The notes under the pieces are model-generated. The model made no database searches, was not told the origin of the DNA, and was given only the letters and a program-made list of their open reading frames with translations. From contig JJOH01000091.1 of NCBI GenBank assembly GCA_000696115.1, positions 1 through 50,535 on the forward strand: a DNA stretch of 50,535 bases, written 5' to 3'. Of the stretch, positions 17,674 to 26,334 are shown in pieces. Made by a program: the position numbers and the translations under genes. Position 1 is the stretch's first letter. The number at the start of each line of letters is the position of its first letter. This DNA comes from Streptomyces olindensis (GTDB taxonomy: Bacteria; Actinomycetota; Actinomycetes; Streptomycetales; Streptomycetaceae).

Positions 17674-17773
17674 CCCGCATGGGCATGTGCGAGAGTGCCC
17701 CGGCCAGGCACGGGTGATCTTCCGCATCCAGGTTGATCACCCGGCTGCTCAAGGGGTCTTCGGGGAAACACAG

Positions 17774-17809
17774 GCGGGGTGGGCGTCTCCCGCGCACGCC
17801 CACCCCCGC
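17774..17809. terminator. Terminator downstream of the WXG100 pair
   Basis: A 13-bp stem with one bulged base (17774-17786 with 17796-17809) and a nine-base loop lies 18 bases past the stop of the WXG100 gene at 17828. It may also stop transcription arriving from eccC. Confidence 0.75.
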
Positions 17810-17827
17810 AACTGAACCCTCCGCGCT

Positions 17828-18127
17828 CTACATGAAGTAGCTGGCGGCTTTCTTGTCGCCCTCCATGTACGTACCGCCGGACTGGCCGACGACGTGGCCG
17901 ATGCCCATCAGGGCCTGGTGGATGTCGTTGGCTTCCTTGTCCCAGCGGCGCAGCTTCTCGTTGAACTGGTCCTGCGCCTGGCCCGCCCAGTACTGCCGAC
18001 TGTTCTCCACCATCTGTCGGAGTTCCTGCAGATCCTGTTCGAGCTGCTTTGCCTCGTTACCGATCCTGGTGGCCGCGAAGTCCAGCCCGTCATAGGCGAC
18101 GGAAAGACCGTCGTTGTTGCGGCTCAT
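17828..18127 (-). CDS. WXG100 protein with YxxxD export signal (EsxA/EsxB type)
   Basis: A 99-aa secreted WXG100 protein, expected to fold as a helical hairpin and pair with the product of the gene upstream. The hairpin turn is W47-A-G49 (RQYWAGQAQDQF). Near the C terminus Y87-M-E-G-D91 fits the YxxxD/E type VII export signal. I chose ATG at 18127 because it begins MSRNNDG; the frame opens nine bases earlier. It is the second of two WXG100 genes, 96 bp after the first. In S. coelicolor such a pair (EsxA, EsxB) is exported and needed for normal sporulation. I cannot say which of the two names applies. Confidence 0.93.
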   Translation of the reverse strand: MSRNNDGLSVAYDGLDFAATRIGNEAKQLEQDLQELRQMVENSRQYWAGQAQDQFNEKLRRWDKEANDIHQALMGIGHVVGQSGGTYMEGDKKAASYFM

Positions 18128-18223
18128 GCCTGCCAACCTCGTCTCATGTGTGTGCCGAGTGGTGTGCGGTGAAAGCTACCGATGACCGACGCCCTGGGGT
18201 CCAACCCCTCCGTCACGGTCGTC

Positions 18224-18571
18224 TCACATCGAGTTGAAAGCAGACGGCTGAACCGTGGGTGCACCGTCATTGACGCTGATTCGGCTGACCGCGGCGCGCA
18301 CCTCGTCCTCCTTGCTGTCCGTGATGTTGCGCGCCGTGGTCATCGCTTCCATGACATCGCCGAGAATGCTGCCGATGTTCTTCAGCGACTCGTTGATCTC
18401 GTACTGCTTCCGGTCGAACTCGGCACGGCCGATACCCTGCCACTGACCTTCGAGACCATCGATGACGCCCTGGAGGCCGTGCACGCGCTTCCGGATGTTC
18501 TCGTACTTCTCGTACATCTGCTTCTGCAGCTTGATTACCGCTAGGTCTTCAAGCTTCTGGTCGACAGCCAT
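18224..18571 (-). CDS. WXG100 protein, partner of the downstream Esx gene
   Basis: A 115-aa WXG100 protein with the hairpin turn W44-Q-G46 (EGQWQGIGRAEF). It has long heptad-like helices on each side and no visible YxxxD/E motif in its C-terminal tail. This suggests it leaves the cell as a heterodimer using the partner's signal. The true start is ATG at 18571 (MAVDQKLEDL), with AAGGAAAGG upstream, although the frame is open to 18643. It is the first gene of the pair. In M. tuberculosis the first gene (esxB) carries the signal, whereas here it is in the second. Confidence 0.92.
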   Translation of the reverse strand: MAVDQKLEDLAVIKLQKQMYEKYENIRKRVHGLQGVIDGLEGQWQGIGRAEFDRKQYEINESLKNIGSILGDVMEAMTTARNITDSKEDEVRAAVSRISVNDGAPTVQPSAFNSM

Positions 18572-18708
18572 AACCAGCCTTTCCTTGCTGTGTCTGTTGT
18601 CTGACGGTTCGGTCCTGCATGCTCCCCTCAAGGAGGCAGGCACGCTGCGGATGCCCTGTCCCGTGTCTCAGGCTCATGTGGCCACCGGGGTGCGGGCGGC
18701 TGGTCGCG

Positions 18709-19998
18709 TCACCTCGAACGCCGTGCCCGCAGGACGGCCCCTCCGGCGCCGCCGATCACGACCAAAGCGACCGTGACGCCGAGGGCGATCCAGAGTGTGT
18801 TGCTGTCGTCCGCGGATTCCGCGCTTGCTCCTGTCGCCGACGTGCCGCCGGTTGACGTCGCATCAGGGGTCGGGGACCGGTCCGACGCAGACGGTGTCGG
18901 TGAGGTGCTGGCCCTCTTGGTCTTGTCGGCGGACTTGGCCAACAGGTCTCCGCCGTTCACCTTCGCGAGCGGATCGACGTCCGGCGCTCCCGCGTCGTAA
19001 TCGGGGTTTGCCAGGACGATGCGCGGCCGGATGAACCCGTAGCCCACGTATCTGCTCGGCTTGTCCTTGGGCCAGGAGCGGCTGGCGGTGTCGATCAGGG
19101 CGCGGGTGACCTGGTTGACCGTCCAGTCGGGGTGGGCGGACCAGATCAATGCGGCGGCAGCGGAGACGAGTGCGGTCGCCTGGCTCGATCCCGCTCCGTC
19201 ACAGTACGAACGGAAGGTCTGGTCGCACCAGACAGGGATCGACTTGCCAGGCGCCCCGAGGTCGGCATATCCCTGTGCCGATATTTCCGAGCTCTTCGTA
19301 ACCGTGTAAGAGGAGTCGACCGCCGCGATGCCGAGTACGTAGGGGTAGGCGGCCGGCATATTGGGGTGGCCGTCATTTCCTACTGCCGCTACGAGCAGCT
19401 TGCCCTTTGAAGCAGCGTATTTGACCGCGGCCTTGGAATCCTCGGAGTTCATGCCTCCGAGGGACATGCTGATGATCTTGGCGTCAGTGTCCGCCGCCGC
19501 CCGCAACGCCTGCCAGGCATAGGGTGTCTTGTCCTTGTCCGCCCCGTCCTTGAGTCCTTCGAGCTGCACCCGATACGGAACGACTCCGGCTCCCGGTGCC
19601 AGCCCTCGGAGGCCACCTTCGGCACCGGTACCGGCAATCAACTCGGCCATGCTGGTTCCATGGCCCGAGTAGTCGTCAGTGGCGCGGTAGGCGACCGACT
19701 TGGGGACTTCGTCGGCCAGAATCTGCCCCTTCAGCGAGGGTGTGTCCGGGTTCACACCTGTGTCGATGAGAGCGATCTTCACGCCCTCGCCCGTGCTGAC
19801 CTTCCACATCTGCTCGGTCTGCATCGGCCTCAAGTACCACTGCTGCGATTGGGCGTCAGCCGCAGCGGCACCAGGGGCCGGCCCCATGCTCAGAGCCGCC
19901 AAGGTGCCGACGATCGCACCCACCGCTCCCACTCGCCTGCCGCACCGTGTCCCGAGGAGCGCTGCCCGATCGGCTCGTCGGCTGATCCCTGACTTCAT
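18709..19998 (-). CDS. Mycosin-type S8 serine protease, T7SS-associated
   Basis: A 429-aa subtilisin-like protease with a signal peptide (about residues 1-47), a catalytic domain, a Ser/Thr/Pro-rich linker and a C-terminal membrane helix (about 402-424). This is the standard mycosin layout. The triad residues are D79 (LIDTG), H113 (SGHGT) and S272, with N208 as the oxyanion residue. The serine context is GSSQAT rather than the usual GTSxA. The start is ATG at 19998. It is transcribed leftward behind the 590-aa WXG protein gene (24 bp gap). A second mycosin is encoded at 26597, so this one may serve the neighbouring substrates. Confidence 0.92.
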   Translation of the reverse strand: MKSGISRRADRAALLGTRCGRRVGAVGAIVGTLAALSMGPAPGAAAADAQSQQWYLRPMQTEQMWKVSTGEGVKIALIDTGVNPDTPSLKGQILADEVPKSVAYRATDDYSGHGTSMAELIAGTGAEGGLRGLAPGAGVVPYRVQLEGLKDGADKDKTPYAWQALRAAADTDAKIISMSLGGMNSEDSKAAVKYAASKGKLLVAAVGNDGHPNMPAAYPYVLGIAAVDSSYTVTKSSEISAQGYADLGAPGKSIPVWCDQTFRSYCDGAGSSQATALVSAAAALIWSAHPDWTVNQVTRALIDTASRSWPKDKPSRYVGYGFIRPRIVLANPDYDAGAPDVDPLAKVNGGDLLAKSADKTKRASTSPTPSASDRSPTPDATSTGGTSATGASAESADDSNTLWIALGVTVALVVIGGAGGAVLRARRSR

Positions 19999-20022
19999 GA
20001 CGTTGTTAGTCCTCGCTGGAGC

Positions 20023-21795
20023 TCAGTTGGCGACCGGCGGTACATCGCGCCGTGGCTTGTCGGGCGGGCCTGGCTCCCCGTCGTCGACCAAGTAGTCGGG
20101 ACACGGGGTTCCCGGCGCGTTTCTGCCCTCGCCGGGCTCTGCCTTGCCAGCCGGCACACGGACGAGGCCCGTGCCTCCCCGCGTCATGCCGTTACGCTCG
20201 GCCTGGGCGGCGGAGTTGCGCGCGCTCGGGTTGCCGGTCACAGGCTTGGACCCGCCCGTTCCTTCCCGAGCGGCACCACCGGTGCCACCCCCGGGCCTGA
20301 CCCCGGACAGGGGCGTTCCGACGACCCCACGCTGCCCGGGGCCACCGGTCAACGGCTGGGGCATGGCCTTCGGACCAGCGCCGATCACCGTGCCACGAGG
20401 AACCCTCGCCCCGCCCTTCGCCGGGGCACCGCCGGCGGTCGTAGGCCGCCCACCGACGACACCGTTCGCGCGACCCGCGCCGGTTGCGGGGCCGGCGGTG
20501 GCTCGCGGTGCTGCCGTGCCGCCGACTCGAGGTGTACCCCCGGTGACCCCGTGGCCCATCGGGGACGACTTCGCAGTGGAACCGGTCGCCCTGGCAGCCG
20601 GCTGTCCGGTCGGCGTGGGGCGTCCCGTCTGGCTCGTGGAACCGGGCCCTGTGGTACGCCCAGTGCCGGAGTTGGTCACGCCGGGCTGAGTGCGACCCTG
20701 AGCAGAGGCAGGAGCACGAAGACCGTTCGAACCGCTTGCTGTCCTTCCGGAGACACGGTTCGGAACCGGAGTCCCGTGACTGTCGAACATGCCGGTCTGC
20801 CCACCCACCGTGGGCTGGGTTCCGGTGGCTGGCGGCGTGTGCCCAGTTACTGTCGTTGTCGTGGCGGGTGGCAGAGTACCGACGCTGTCGATATTGGTGC
20901 GGACAGGCTCATCCGGGTAGGCGACCGTCACCACGGGCGTCGATGGAACCGGCGTGTCGCTTGAGCCGGGCACTCCACTACGTCCTGCCGATTCAGTCGG
21001 CGTGTAACGGCCTGTGCTTGCTGCCGACCCGTCACTGACCGAGGCTGCTCCGCTTGAACCAGAACCTTCCGTCTGACGAGGCTGAGGCACGCCGACGTCG
21101 GGCATGGACCTGAACGTCGGGGGCTTCTCCTGCAGCGCCTGAAGTTGCTGGCTTGAGACCGCGTAGTACGACGCCAGCCGATTCATCTGGTTGATGGCCT
21201 CTTGGCGGTCCTTCTCCACCTTCACAGCGGCGTCGTACTCGCCCTTGTCCGCAGCCTTCTCAGCGTCCGTGAAGCTTTCGGGGCGCTTCCGGTTGTGCGG
21301 GTCACGCGCCGGCATGGCACGGCGTACCGACGCGAGGCCGACCGCGGCAGCGGTGATCTGGTCACCCGCTTTTCCGGCGAAGTCGCTCAGATCGTGCGTG
21401 CTGGCGACGAGGGAACTACCCCAGTCCCGGAAGGCAGTGCCGGCCTGGCCGATCCAGCGGAGCTTGTTGATGCGACCGTCAAGCTCGTCGGCTGCCGCCT
21501 TCACAGCGTCGCGTGCGTCCCACAGGGCCTTGCCCGACGACTCCAAGTCCTCAGGGTCCGTCTGGTCGACCAGGTCGATCATCTCGTTGAGGTCGAGGTT
21601 CTTCGCGTCGAAGTCCGTGCTACCGAACACGGCCTTCCCCGGGGCGGTGGCCCCTACCACCGCTCGCAGGGGGTCGCTCACCAGCCTGGCGAGTAGCCCG
21701 TTTCCCTCCGGTTCCTCGACATTCCGAGCGATGTCGGCGAAGGAGTTCTGGTCGGAAACCCTGCCGAGGTCGGCCTTGTGCTGCTCGTCGCTCAT
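20023..21795 (-). CDS. Large WXG-headed, Pro/Gly/Thr-rich protein, putative T7SS substrate
   Basis: A 590-aa protein. Its N-terminal 220 residues are helical, with a WXG motif W114-I-G116 (LRWIGQAGTAFRDW) in the place expected for a helical-hairpin turn. The remaining 370 residues are low-complexity Pro, Gly, Thr, Ser and Arg without hydrophobic segments, which suggests an extended, probably extracellular tail. There is no signal peptide. ATG at 21795 is preferred over TTG at 21801 because GGGGG lies seven bases upstream. Its start is two bases past the stop of the preceding 148-aa gene, so the two are probably co-translated. PPE/EspE-like roles are possible; no catalytic domain is visible. 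Confidence 0.8.
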   Translation of the reverse strand: MSDEQHKADLGRVSDQNSFADIARNVEEPEGNGLLARLVSDPLRAVVGATAPGKAVFGSTDFDAKNLDLNEMIDLVDQTDPEDLESSGKALWDARDAVKAAADELDGRINKLRWIGQAGTAFRDWGSSLVASTHDLSDFAGKAGDQITAAAVGLASVRRAMPARDPHNRKRPESFTDAEKAADKGEYDAAVKVEKDRQEAINQMNRLASYYAVSSQQLQALQEKPPTFRSMPDVGVPQPRQTEGSGSSGAASVSDGSAASTGRYTPTESAGRSGVPGSSDTPVPSTPVVTVAYPDEPVRTNIDSVGTLPPATTTTVTGHTPPATGTQPTVGGQTGMFDSHGTPVPNRVSGRTASGSNGLRAPASAQGRTQPGVTNSGTGRTTGPGSTSQTGRPTPTGQPAARATGSTAKSSPMGHGVTGGTPRVGGTAAPRATAGPATGAGRANGVVGGRPTTAGGAPAKGGARVPRGTVIGAGPKAMPQPLTGGPGQRGVVGTPLSGVRPGGGTGGAAREGTGGSKPVTGNPSARNSAAQAERNGMTRGGTGLVRVPAGKAEPGEGRNAPGTPCPDYLVDDGEPGPPDKPRRDVPPVAN

Positions 21796-21797
21796 CG

Positions 21798-22244
21798 TCA
21801 AGCCCCCATCCCGGACTTGCCATCACCGGAGGAATGGCCGCTCGCCTTGCTCTGGATCTCGTCGATCTCCCACTGGATCGCCCAGAACCTCTGACGCTGT
21901 TCCTCTTCGAGGTTGTCGAAGCCGATGGAGGCGCCCCTGACGGCGATGCCGATCGCCTCGATCTGCAGATGGAGGGTCTTGGACAAGGTGGTGAGCTGGT
22001 CGTGCACGCTGTTGTACTGGGCGTACAGCGTGTGTGCCTCAGGGAAGACGTCGGACCTGCCGTTACTCAGGGACGATGCTTTGATGGTCTGGGCGCCGAC
22101 CTTCGTTGGGTCGCCGGCCGAACCCTCAAGATCCCGAAGTACCGCATCCACCCGCGACACGAAGTCGCTGAGCGCTTCGCCGCTGGCCTCCAGATCCGCC
22201 GCCCTGGCTGCCGACACGCCCCCCACCATGTCCGCCGGAAGCAA
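21798..22244 (-). CDS. Small helical T7SS-associated protein (putative WXG-like partner)
   Basis: A 148-aa, strongly helical protein without a signal peptide or membrane segment. Two long amphipathic stretches (about residues 8-42 and 80-135) fit a helical hairpin, but there is no WXG triplet. The start is uncertain. TTG at 22244 has an excellent GGGGAGGG five bases upstream and gives MLPADMVGG; ATG at 22229 is the alternative. The frame is open to 22325 without a ribosome-binding site. It is encoded immediately before the 590-aa WXG protein. It may be a targeting partner for that protein; this is inference from position and fold. Confidence 0.75.
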   Translation of the reverse strand: MLPADMVGGVSAARAADLEASGEALSDFVSRVDAVLRDLEGSAGDPTKVGAQTIKASSLSNGRSDVFPEAHTLYAQYNSVHDQLTTLSKTLHLQIEAIGIAVRGASIGFDNLEEEQRQRFWAIQWEIDEIQSKASGHSSGDGKSGMGA

Positions 22245-22705
22245 GACATCCCTCCCCGTTTCCCCGTGATAGCCATCGGGCCCGAACCGATCGGGACCGA
22301 TCGCTCGCTGCCCGCGCGTCAGCAAAGCGAGCTGCGCCTGACAGCGCCTTCACCACTGTAGTCACCCTGCGCAACTGGGCCAACCGAGGCGCGTGTTAAC
22401 TCAGTTACGGGACCGAATGCGATGCCACAGTTGACCGAAGGGAGACTGGCCGCGACCAGCCGCCACCGGGGGCTCGGCTCACTCATCGGCCTGTACGCCG
22501 TGGGTCCCGCGGGCCTTGCATGACCTGCCGGGGCACGCCTGCAGCTCCCCCGAACCTTCACGCCGGACAATCCACCCGTAAGAGACCTGCGCCTCTTCCT
22601 CCCCGGAGCCCATTGCTAAGTTGGCCACCAAACCACAGCACCGGAGCCACGGCATCCACCTCGCCCCGGATCCGGCGCCGAGCAGCACGGGGGAAGGATC
22701 CGCCC
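22245..22705. promoter_or_regulatory. Divergent intergenic region between two T7SS substrate modules
   Basis: 461 bases between the leftward module (22244 and down) and the rightward module (22706 and up). I see no coding frame with a start site. A slightly AT-richer part at about 22395-22440 (gttaactcagttacg) is a candidate promoter or operator area. No strong hairpin was found. Confidence 0.4.
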
Positions 22706-23227
22706 ATGGCATGGGACGAGTGGGAGCAGCTCAAGACGCAGGCGGTCGAACGTCATTCCGCGCAGATGCAGTTGAACCAACTCGACCCGGGCGACGGCTC
22801 CCCCGGCACGGCCGGCGGCGCCGGCAAGTACGGCGACCTGAAGGTGGCGAACGCCTCGTTGGCCAAGATCAGCAAGTCGGCGCATTCCCTGTACAACGCG
22901 CTTTGGGACAAGGCTCGCGTCGCCGTTCCCAGCAGCGACTCCGCGGCCAGTGATCTGTCGAAGCAGGGCTTCGCGCTCGGGGCGGGGCTGCAGCATGTGT
23001 CGAACCGCTGGGAGCAACAGCTCAAGTCCCTCATGGACGCCTGTGCGCAGATCACGAACCACCTGCAGGTCACAAAGAAGATTCACGCGGGCGACGAGAA
23101 CTTCATCGTGCGCCAGATGAGCAGCATCGACGCCCTGGACGCCGGCTTCGACGAGCGCGTCGGGCAGCCCGGTGAGAAAAACCCTGTATACGGGGAGAAG
23201 AAGGAAGAGAAGAAGAAGGAAGAGTAG
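22706..23227 (+). CDS. Helical T7SS-associated protein with Lys/Glu tail
   Basis: A 173-aa protein that is mainly helical, with tryptophans in short WDEW and RWEQQL contexts and a highly charged Glu/Lys tail in its last 12 residues. There is no WXG triplet, signal peptide or membrane helix. The start ATG at 22706 follows GGAAGGA at good spacing; the frame is open further upstream without such a site. It precedes the 772-aa WXG-containing gene by 108 bp on the same strand. I do not recognise a named family; a WXG100-like partner role is inferred from layout. Confidence 0.75.
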   Translation: MAWDEWEQLKTQAVERHSAQMQLNQLDPGDGSPGTAGGAGKYGDLKVANASLAKISKSAHSLYNALWDKARVAVPSSDSAASDLSKQGFALGAGLQHVSNRWEQQLKSLMDACAQITNHLQVTKKIHAGDENFIVRQMSSIDALDAGFDERVGQPGEKNPVYGEKKEEKKKEE

Positions 23228-23335
23228 CGGCAGGGCCACCGGGTGACACCGGAGTGTCCCCTCCTCGGCCCAAGACCGGCCAGCATCGCACCGACTCGAT
23301 CTGCCACTGCTCGACACTTCTGGGGATATTCACCG

Positions 23336-25654
23336 ATGGACCTCGAAACCCTGCGCGACGCCAACTTCAAGCTGCTGGACGACGCCGTCACGGACTGGTC
23401 TACCCTCGTCAAGAACCTCGCAACGCTGAAGAAGGACGCCGAGGACGAGCTGCACCAGGCTGCGAACAAAGCGGACTGGGCCGGCGTGAACGCTCAAGTT
23501 TCGAAGGAATTCATCGGCAAGACGGCCGGCGAGTTCAGCGACGCGCACACCCAGGCCAGCACGATCCACAAAATCCTCGCGGACACACGGGGCGAGCTGA
23601 AGGGGTATCACCAACAACTCGTCGACGCCATCGAGGGAGGTCGGAAGAGGAATCTGACGGTCATCGGCTACGAGGGTGGATTCACTGTCACGTCGAGCGT
23701 GCCGCCGGAGGGTCGGGCACAGCAGGACAAGGACAACCAGTCCGAGATCACCTCACTCCGCGACCAACTCCAGAGCATCCTCGACAAGGCGACCGAGAGC
23801 GACAACTCGGCCAAGACCGTCCTGCAGGCCATCGCCGACCAGAGCAAACTCGGTTTCTCGGACGCCTCGTACAAGGACCGGGACAGCGCCGCCGAGGCCC
23901 TCAAGCAGGCCACGGAGCTGGCGAAGCTGGCACGGAAGGATCCCAAGGACCTCAGTCCTGAGGAATTCGACCGGCTTCTCAACGGGCTCAACAAGTACGG
24001 CACCGACGCTTTGTTCGCCGAAAGGTTCGCCACGACGCTCGGCCCGCAGAAGACTCTGGAGTTCTGGACCGGTGTCAACGACCCGCACCGGGGCAACTAC
24101 GAGCTCGGGCAGAAGCGGCTGGACAAGTTCGACGATCTGCAGCGCAGCCTGGGCACCACGCTCGCCCATGCCACGCAGAGCGATTCGGTCGCGATGACCG
24201 AGTGGAAGCGCACGTTGATCGACATCGGCGACAAGCCGGTCTATGGCAACAACGGCGGCGGCCCCATGGGCTTCCAGGTCATGAGTAACCTGATGCGGAC
24301 CGGGGACTACGACGACCAGTTCCTGAAGGACTACGGCAGCAAGCTCATGGCCACCGAGCGCAAGCTCACGGGCAACGGCGAGCACGCCAACATGGCGTGG
24401 CAGCACATGGGTGCGGACCCCTGGCTGAACCGCATCGGTGAGGACAGCGGCTCCGACCCGCTCACCGGCTATCTGAAGGGTCTCTCCAACAGCCCTGATG
24501 CCGCTACGGACTTCTTCAACCAGGAGTTCGTCTCGAAGGATGACCCAGACAACCCGTTTGAACGAGACTCGGATGACGAAAACACCCACAAGGGCAAGGT
24601 CACGCTCTCCAACTTCCAGTACCTCTTTGAGGAGCGGGAATGGCCGAAGGAGACCGATCTCAAGGGCGACGACCTACGCACCGGCGAGAACAACCTCGCC
24701 TTGGCGCTGGAGGCGGCAACCACGGGGCATCCGGCGGGCGAGGTACCTACCATCGACACACCGGCGCACACGCGAGAGCAGTCCCAGCTCATGGAGAGCC
24801 TGGTCGCGTCGATCGCGGACGAACCGGAGCGGCTCACCGGCCGGGGGTTCATGACCGACAGCGTCGGACAGATCACGTCGGAGTACCTGCCGGACATCAA
24901 CCGCTCCATGACCGACGTCATGCGGGATCCGAACTCGGACAAATGGCGGGAGGTCGAGAAGCTGTACCCCGTCGCCGGCTCGGAAGCCAAGCTGGATCAC
25001 GCGTCGGTGAGCAAGCTGCTCTTCGCCGTCGGCCAGAACCCGGATGGGTACGCCGCTGTCGAGGTCGGCCAGAAGGCGTACATGGGCAAGCTGATGGACT
25101 ACCACCTGAACCCGGACCTGCCGGAGGCCCAGCGGCTCTCCGACGACGAAGAACTGGTCATCCGGCAGATCGCCGGCCGATCCGGTGAGGTGTCCGGCAC
25201 GCTCGCGCTGGGCGCGCAGGAGTACATCGGCAAGGAGGCTTCGGACAAGGACAAGGAATACGAGCACGCCGTCGCCCAGAAGAAGAACATCATCTCCGGT
25301 ACGGTCGGCACCGTGGTCGGCGTCGGTACGTCCTTCGTCGCCACCCCCTGGGTCGGGGCGGCGGTCGGCGGCACCGTCGGCACAGTCACCAGCACCGTCC
25401 TGGAATCGGTGTTCAAGGACGCCGAGGGCCACGCCAAGGACCAGGCGCAACAGACCGGTGGCGAGTACTGGCAGGAAGGCCTGACACGGAACCTGACCGT
25501 CACGGAGGATGCCGCCCGGACGGCGTCGGACAAGTACCACACGATGGACACGAGCGACGCCGGTATCACAGCCCGTGAGGCGGCCCGCCAGGGTTACATC
25601 AACGCACGCGCCATCGTGGACGGACAGGCGCCCGGTAGCATCGCCGCCTTCTGA
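23336..25654 (+). CDS. Large WXG-headed protein with glycine-rich hydrophobic segment, putative T7SS effector
   Basis: A 772-aa protein. The N-terminal region has a long-helix pattern with W48-A-G50 (KADWAGVNAQV), matching a WXG hairpin turn. A large, charged, mostly helical central region follows (about residues 110-640). Near the C terminus (about 650-690) lies a glycine-zipper-like hydrophobic segment (GTVGTVVGVG, then GAAVGGTVGTV). The final 80 residues are hydrophilic. ATG at 23336 is chosen after GGGGA at about ten bases. There is no signal peptide, so export would be by T7SS. The downstream lipoprotein gene begins 27 bp later. The family is unnamed by me; the effector idea is inference. 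Confidence 0.8.
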   Translation: MDLETLRDANFKLLDDAVTDWSTLVKNLATLKKDAEDELHQAANKADWAGVNAQVSKEFIGKTAGEFSDAHTQASTIHKILADTRGELKGYHQQLVDAIEGGRKRNLTVIGYEGGFTVTSSVPPEGRAQQDKDNQSEITSLRDQLQSILDKATESDNSAKTVLQAIADQSKLGFSDASYKDRDSAAEALKQATELAKLARKDPKDLSPEEFDRLLNGLNKYGTDALFAERFATTLGPQKTLEFWTGVNDPHRGNYELGQKRLDKFDDLQRSLGTTLAHATQSDSVAMTEWKRTLIDIGDKPVYGNNGGGPMGFQVMSNLMRTGDYDDQFLKDYGSKLMATERKLTGNGEHANMAWQHMGADPWLNRIGEDSGSDPLTGYLKGLSNSPDAATDFFNQEFVSKDDPDNPFERDSDDENTHKGKVTLSNFQYLFEEREWPKETDLKGDDLRTGENNLALALEAATTGHPAGEVPTIDTPAHTREQSQLMESLVASIADEPERLTGRGFMTDSVGQITSEYLPDINRSMTDVMRDPNSDKWREVEKLYPVAGSEAKLDHASVSKLLFAVGQNPDGYAAVEVGQKAYMGKLMDYHLNPDLPEAQRLSDDEELVIRQIAGRSGEVSGTLALGAQEYIGKEASDKDKEYEHAVAQKKNIISGTVGTVVGVGTSFVATPWVGAAVGGTVGTVTSTVLESVFKDAEGHAKDQAQQTGGEYWQEGLTRNLTVTEDAARTASDKYHTMDTSDAGITAREAARQGYINARAIVDGQAPGSIAAF

Positions 25655-25681
25655 TCATCTCTGCCCGACGAAGGGGATCTT

Positions 25682-26236
25682 GTGAGTGTTCGCCCTGCAC
25701 CTCGGCGACAGCGAGGCATGACTGCCGTCGCGGCGATCTCTGTCCTTGCTGCCGCGATGTCCGCTTGTGACAGTAATGAGTCCGCCCGCGACTACGCAGT
25801 TCCGAAGAAGCTGTGCGGCGTCGCTGTCGACGCCGGAGACCTCGAGCCATTCCTCCCTAACGGCAAGGGCATCACCGTGCGGGACAAGTCCGGCGGTGGG
25901 ACAAAGGTGTGCGAGGTCGTCGTGGACAACAAGCTCGCCCTAAGGGCCACGCAGGCATGGGTGGAAGAGGGGAAGACCACGGCCTACTTCGCCTCCAGCC
26001 AGTCGCTCAAGGCCCCCGAGCATTCGGCTGAAGAGGAACGGTTCCGCTACTCGGGGAACGAGGCCTTTGGAAAGACGGATGGCTGTGTCGACGAGCGACA
26101 CGGCCAGGAACTGTACACAGCGGTGCAGGCCCAGGGCTCGGACCACAGCGATGCCGAGGCGATGAAGCGGCTCATCACCGCCTATACGAGCGAGGTCGAG
26201 GCTTCAGCGGCGTGCAAGGCGGGCGGATTGAAGTGA
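25682..26236 (+). CDS. Putative lipoprotein
   Basis: A 184-aa exported protein with a positively charged N terminus, a hydrophobic core and a lipobox-like MSAC ending at C29. It would thus be anchored to the outer face of the membrane. The mature part contains four cysteines (in LCGV, KVCEV, DGCVD and AACK) that could form disulfides. The start GTG at 25682 lies after GAAGGGG. It is 27 bp behind the 772-aa gene and very probably in its operon. It could protect against, receive or help fold that protein. No known domain is recognised with confidence. Confidence 0.8.
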   Translation: MSVRPAPRRQRGMTAVAAISVLAAAMSACDSNESARDYAVPKKLCGVAVDAGDLEPFLPNGKGITVRDKSGGGTKVCEVVVDNKLALRATQAWVEEGKTTAYFASSQSLKAPEHSAEEERFRYSGNEAFGKTDGCVDERHGQELYTAVQAQGSDHSDAEAMKRLITAYTSEVEASAACKAGGLK

Positions 26237-26334
26237 GATTACGCGCCGCCTCGTCATCCCGAGGGTTCTCCTACTCAGCGGTATGCAGCGCCCACTAGCC
26301 GGACACAATTTCACCTGGCTTCTAGGCGTGTCAC

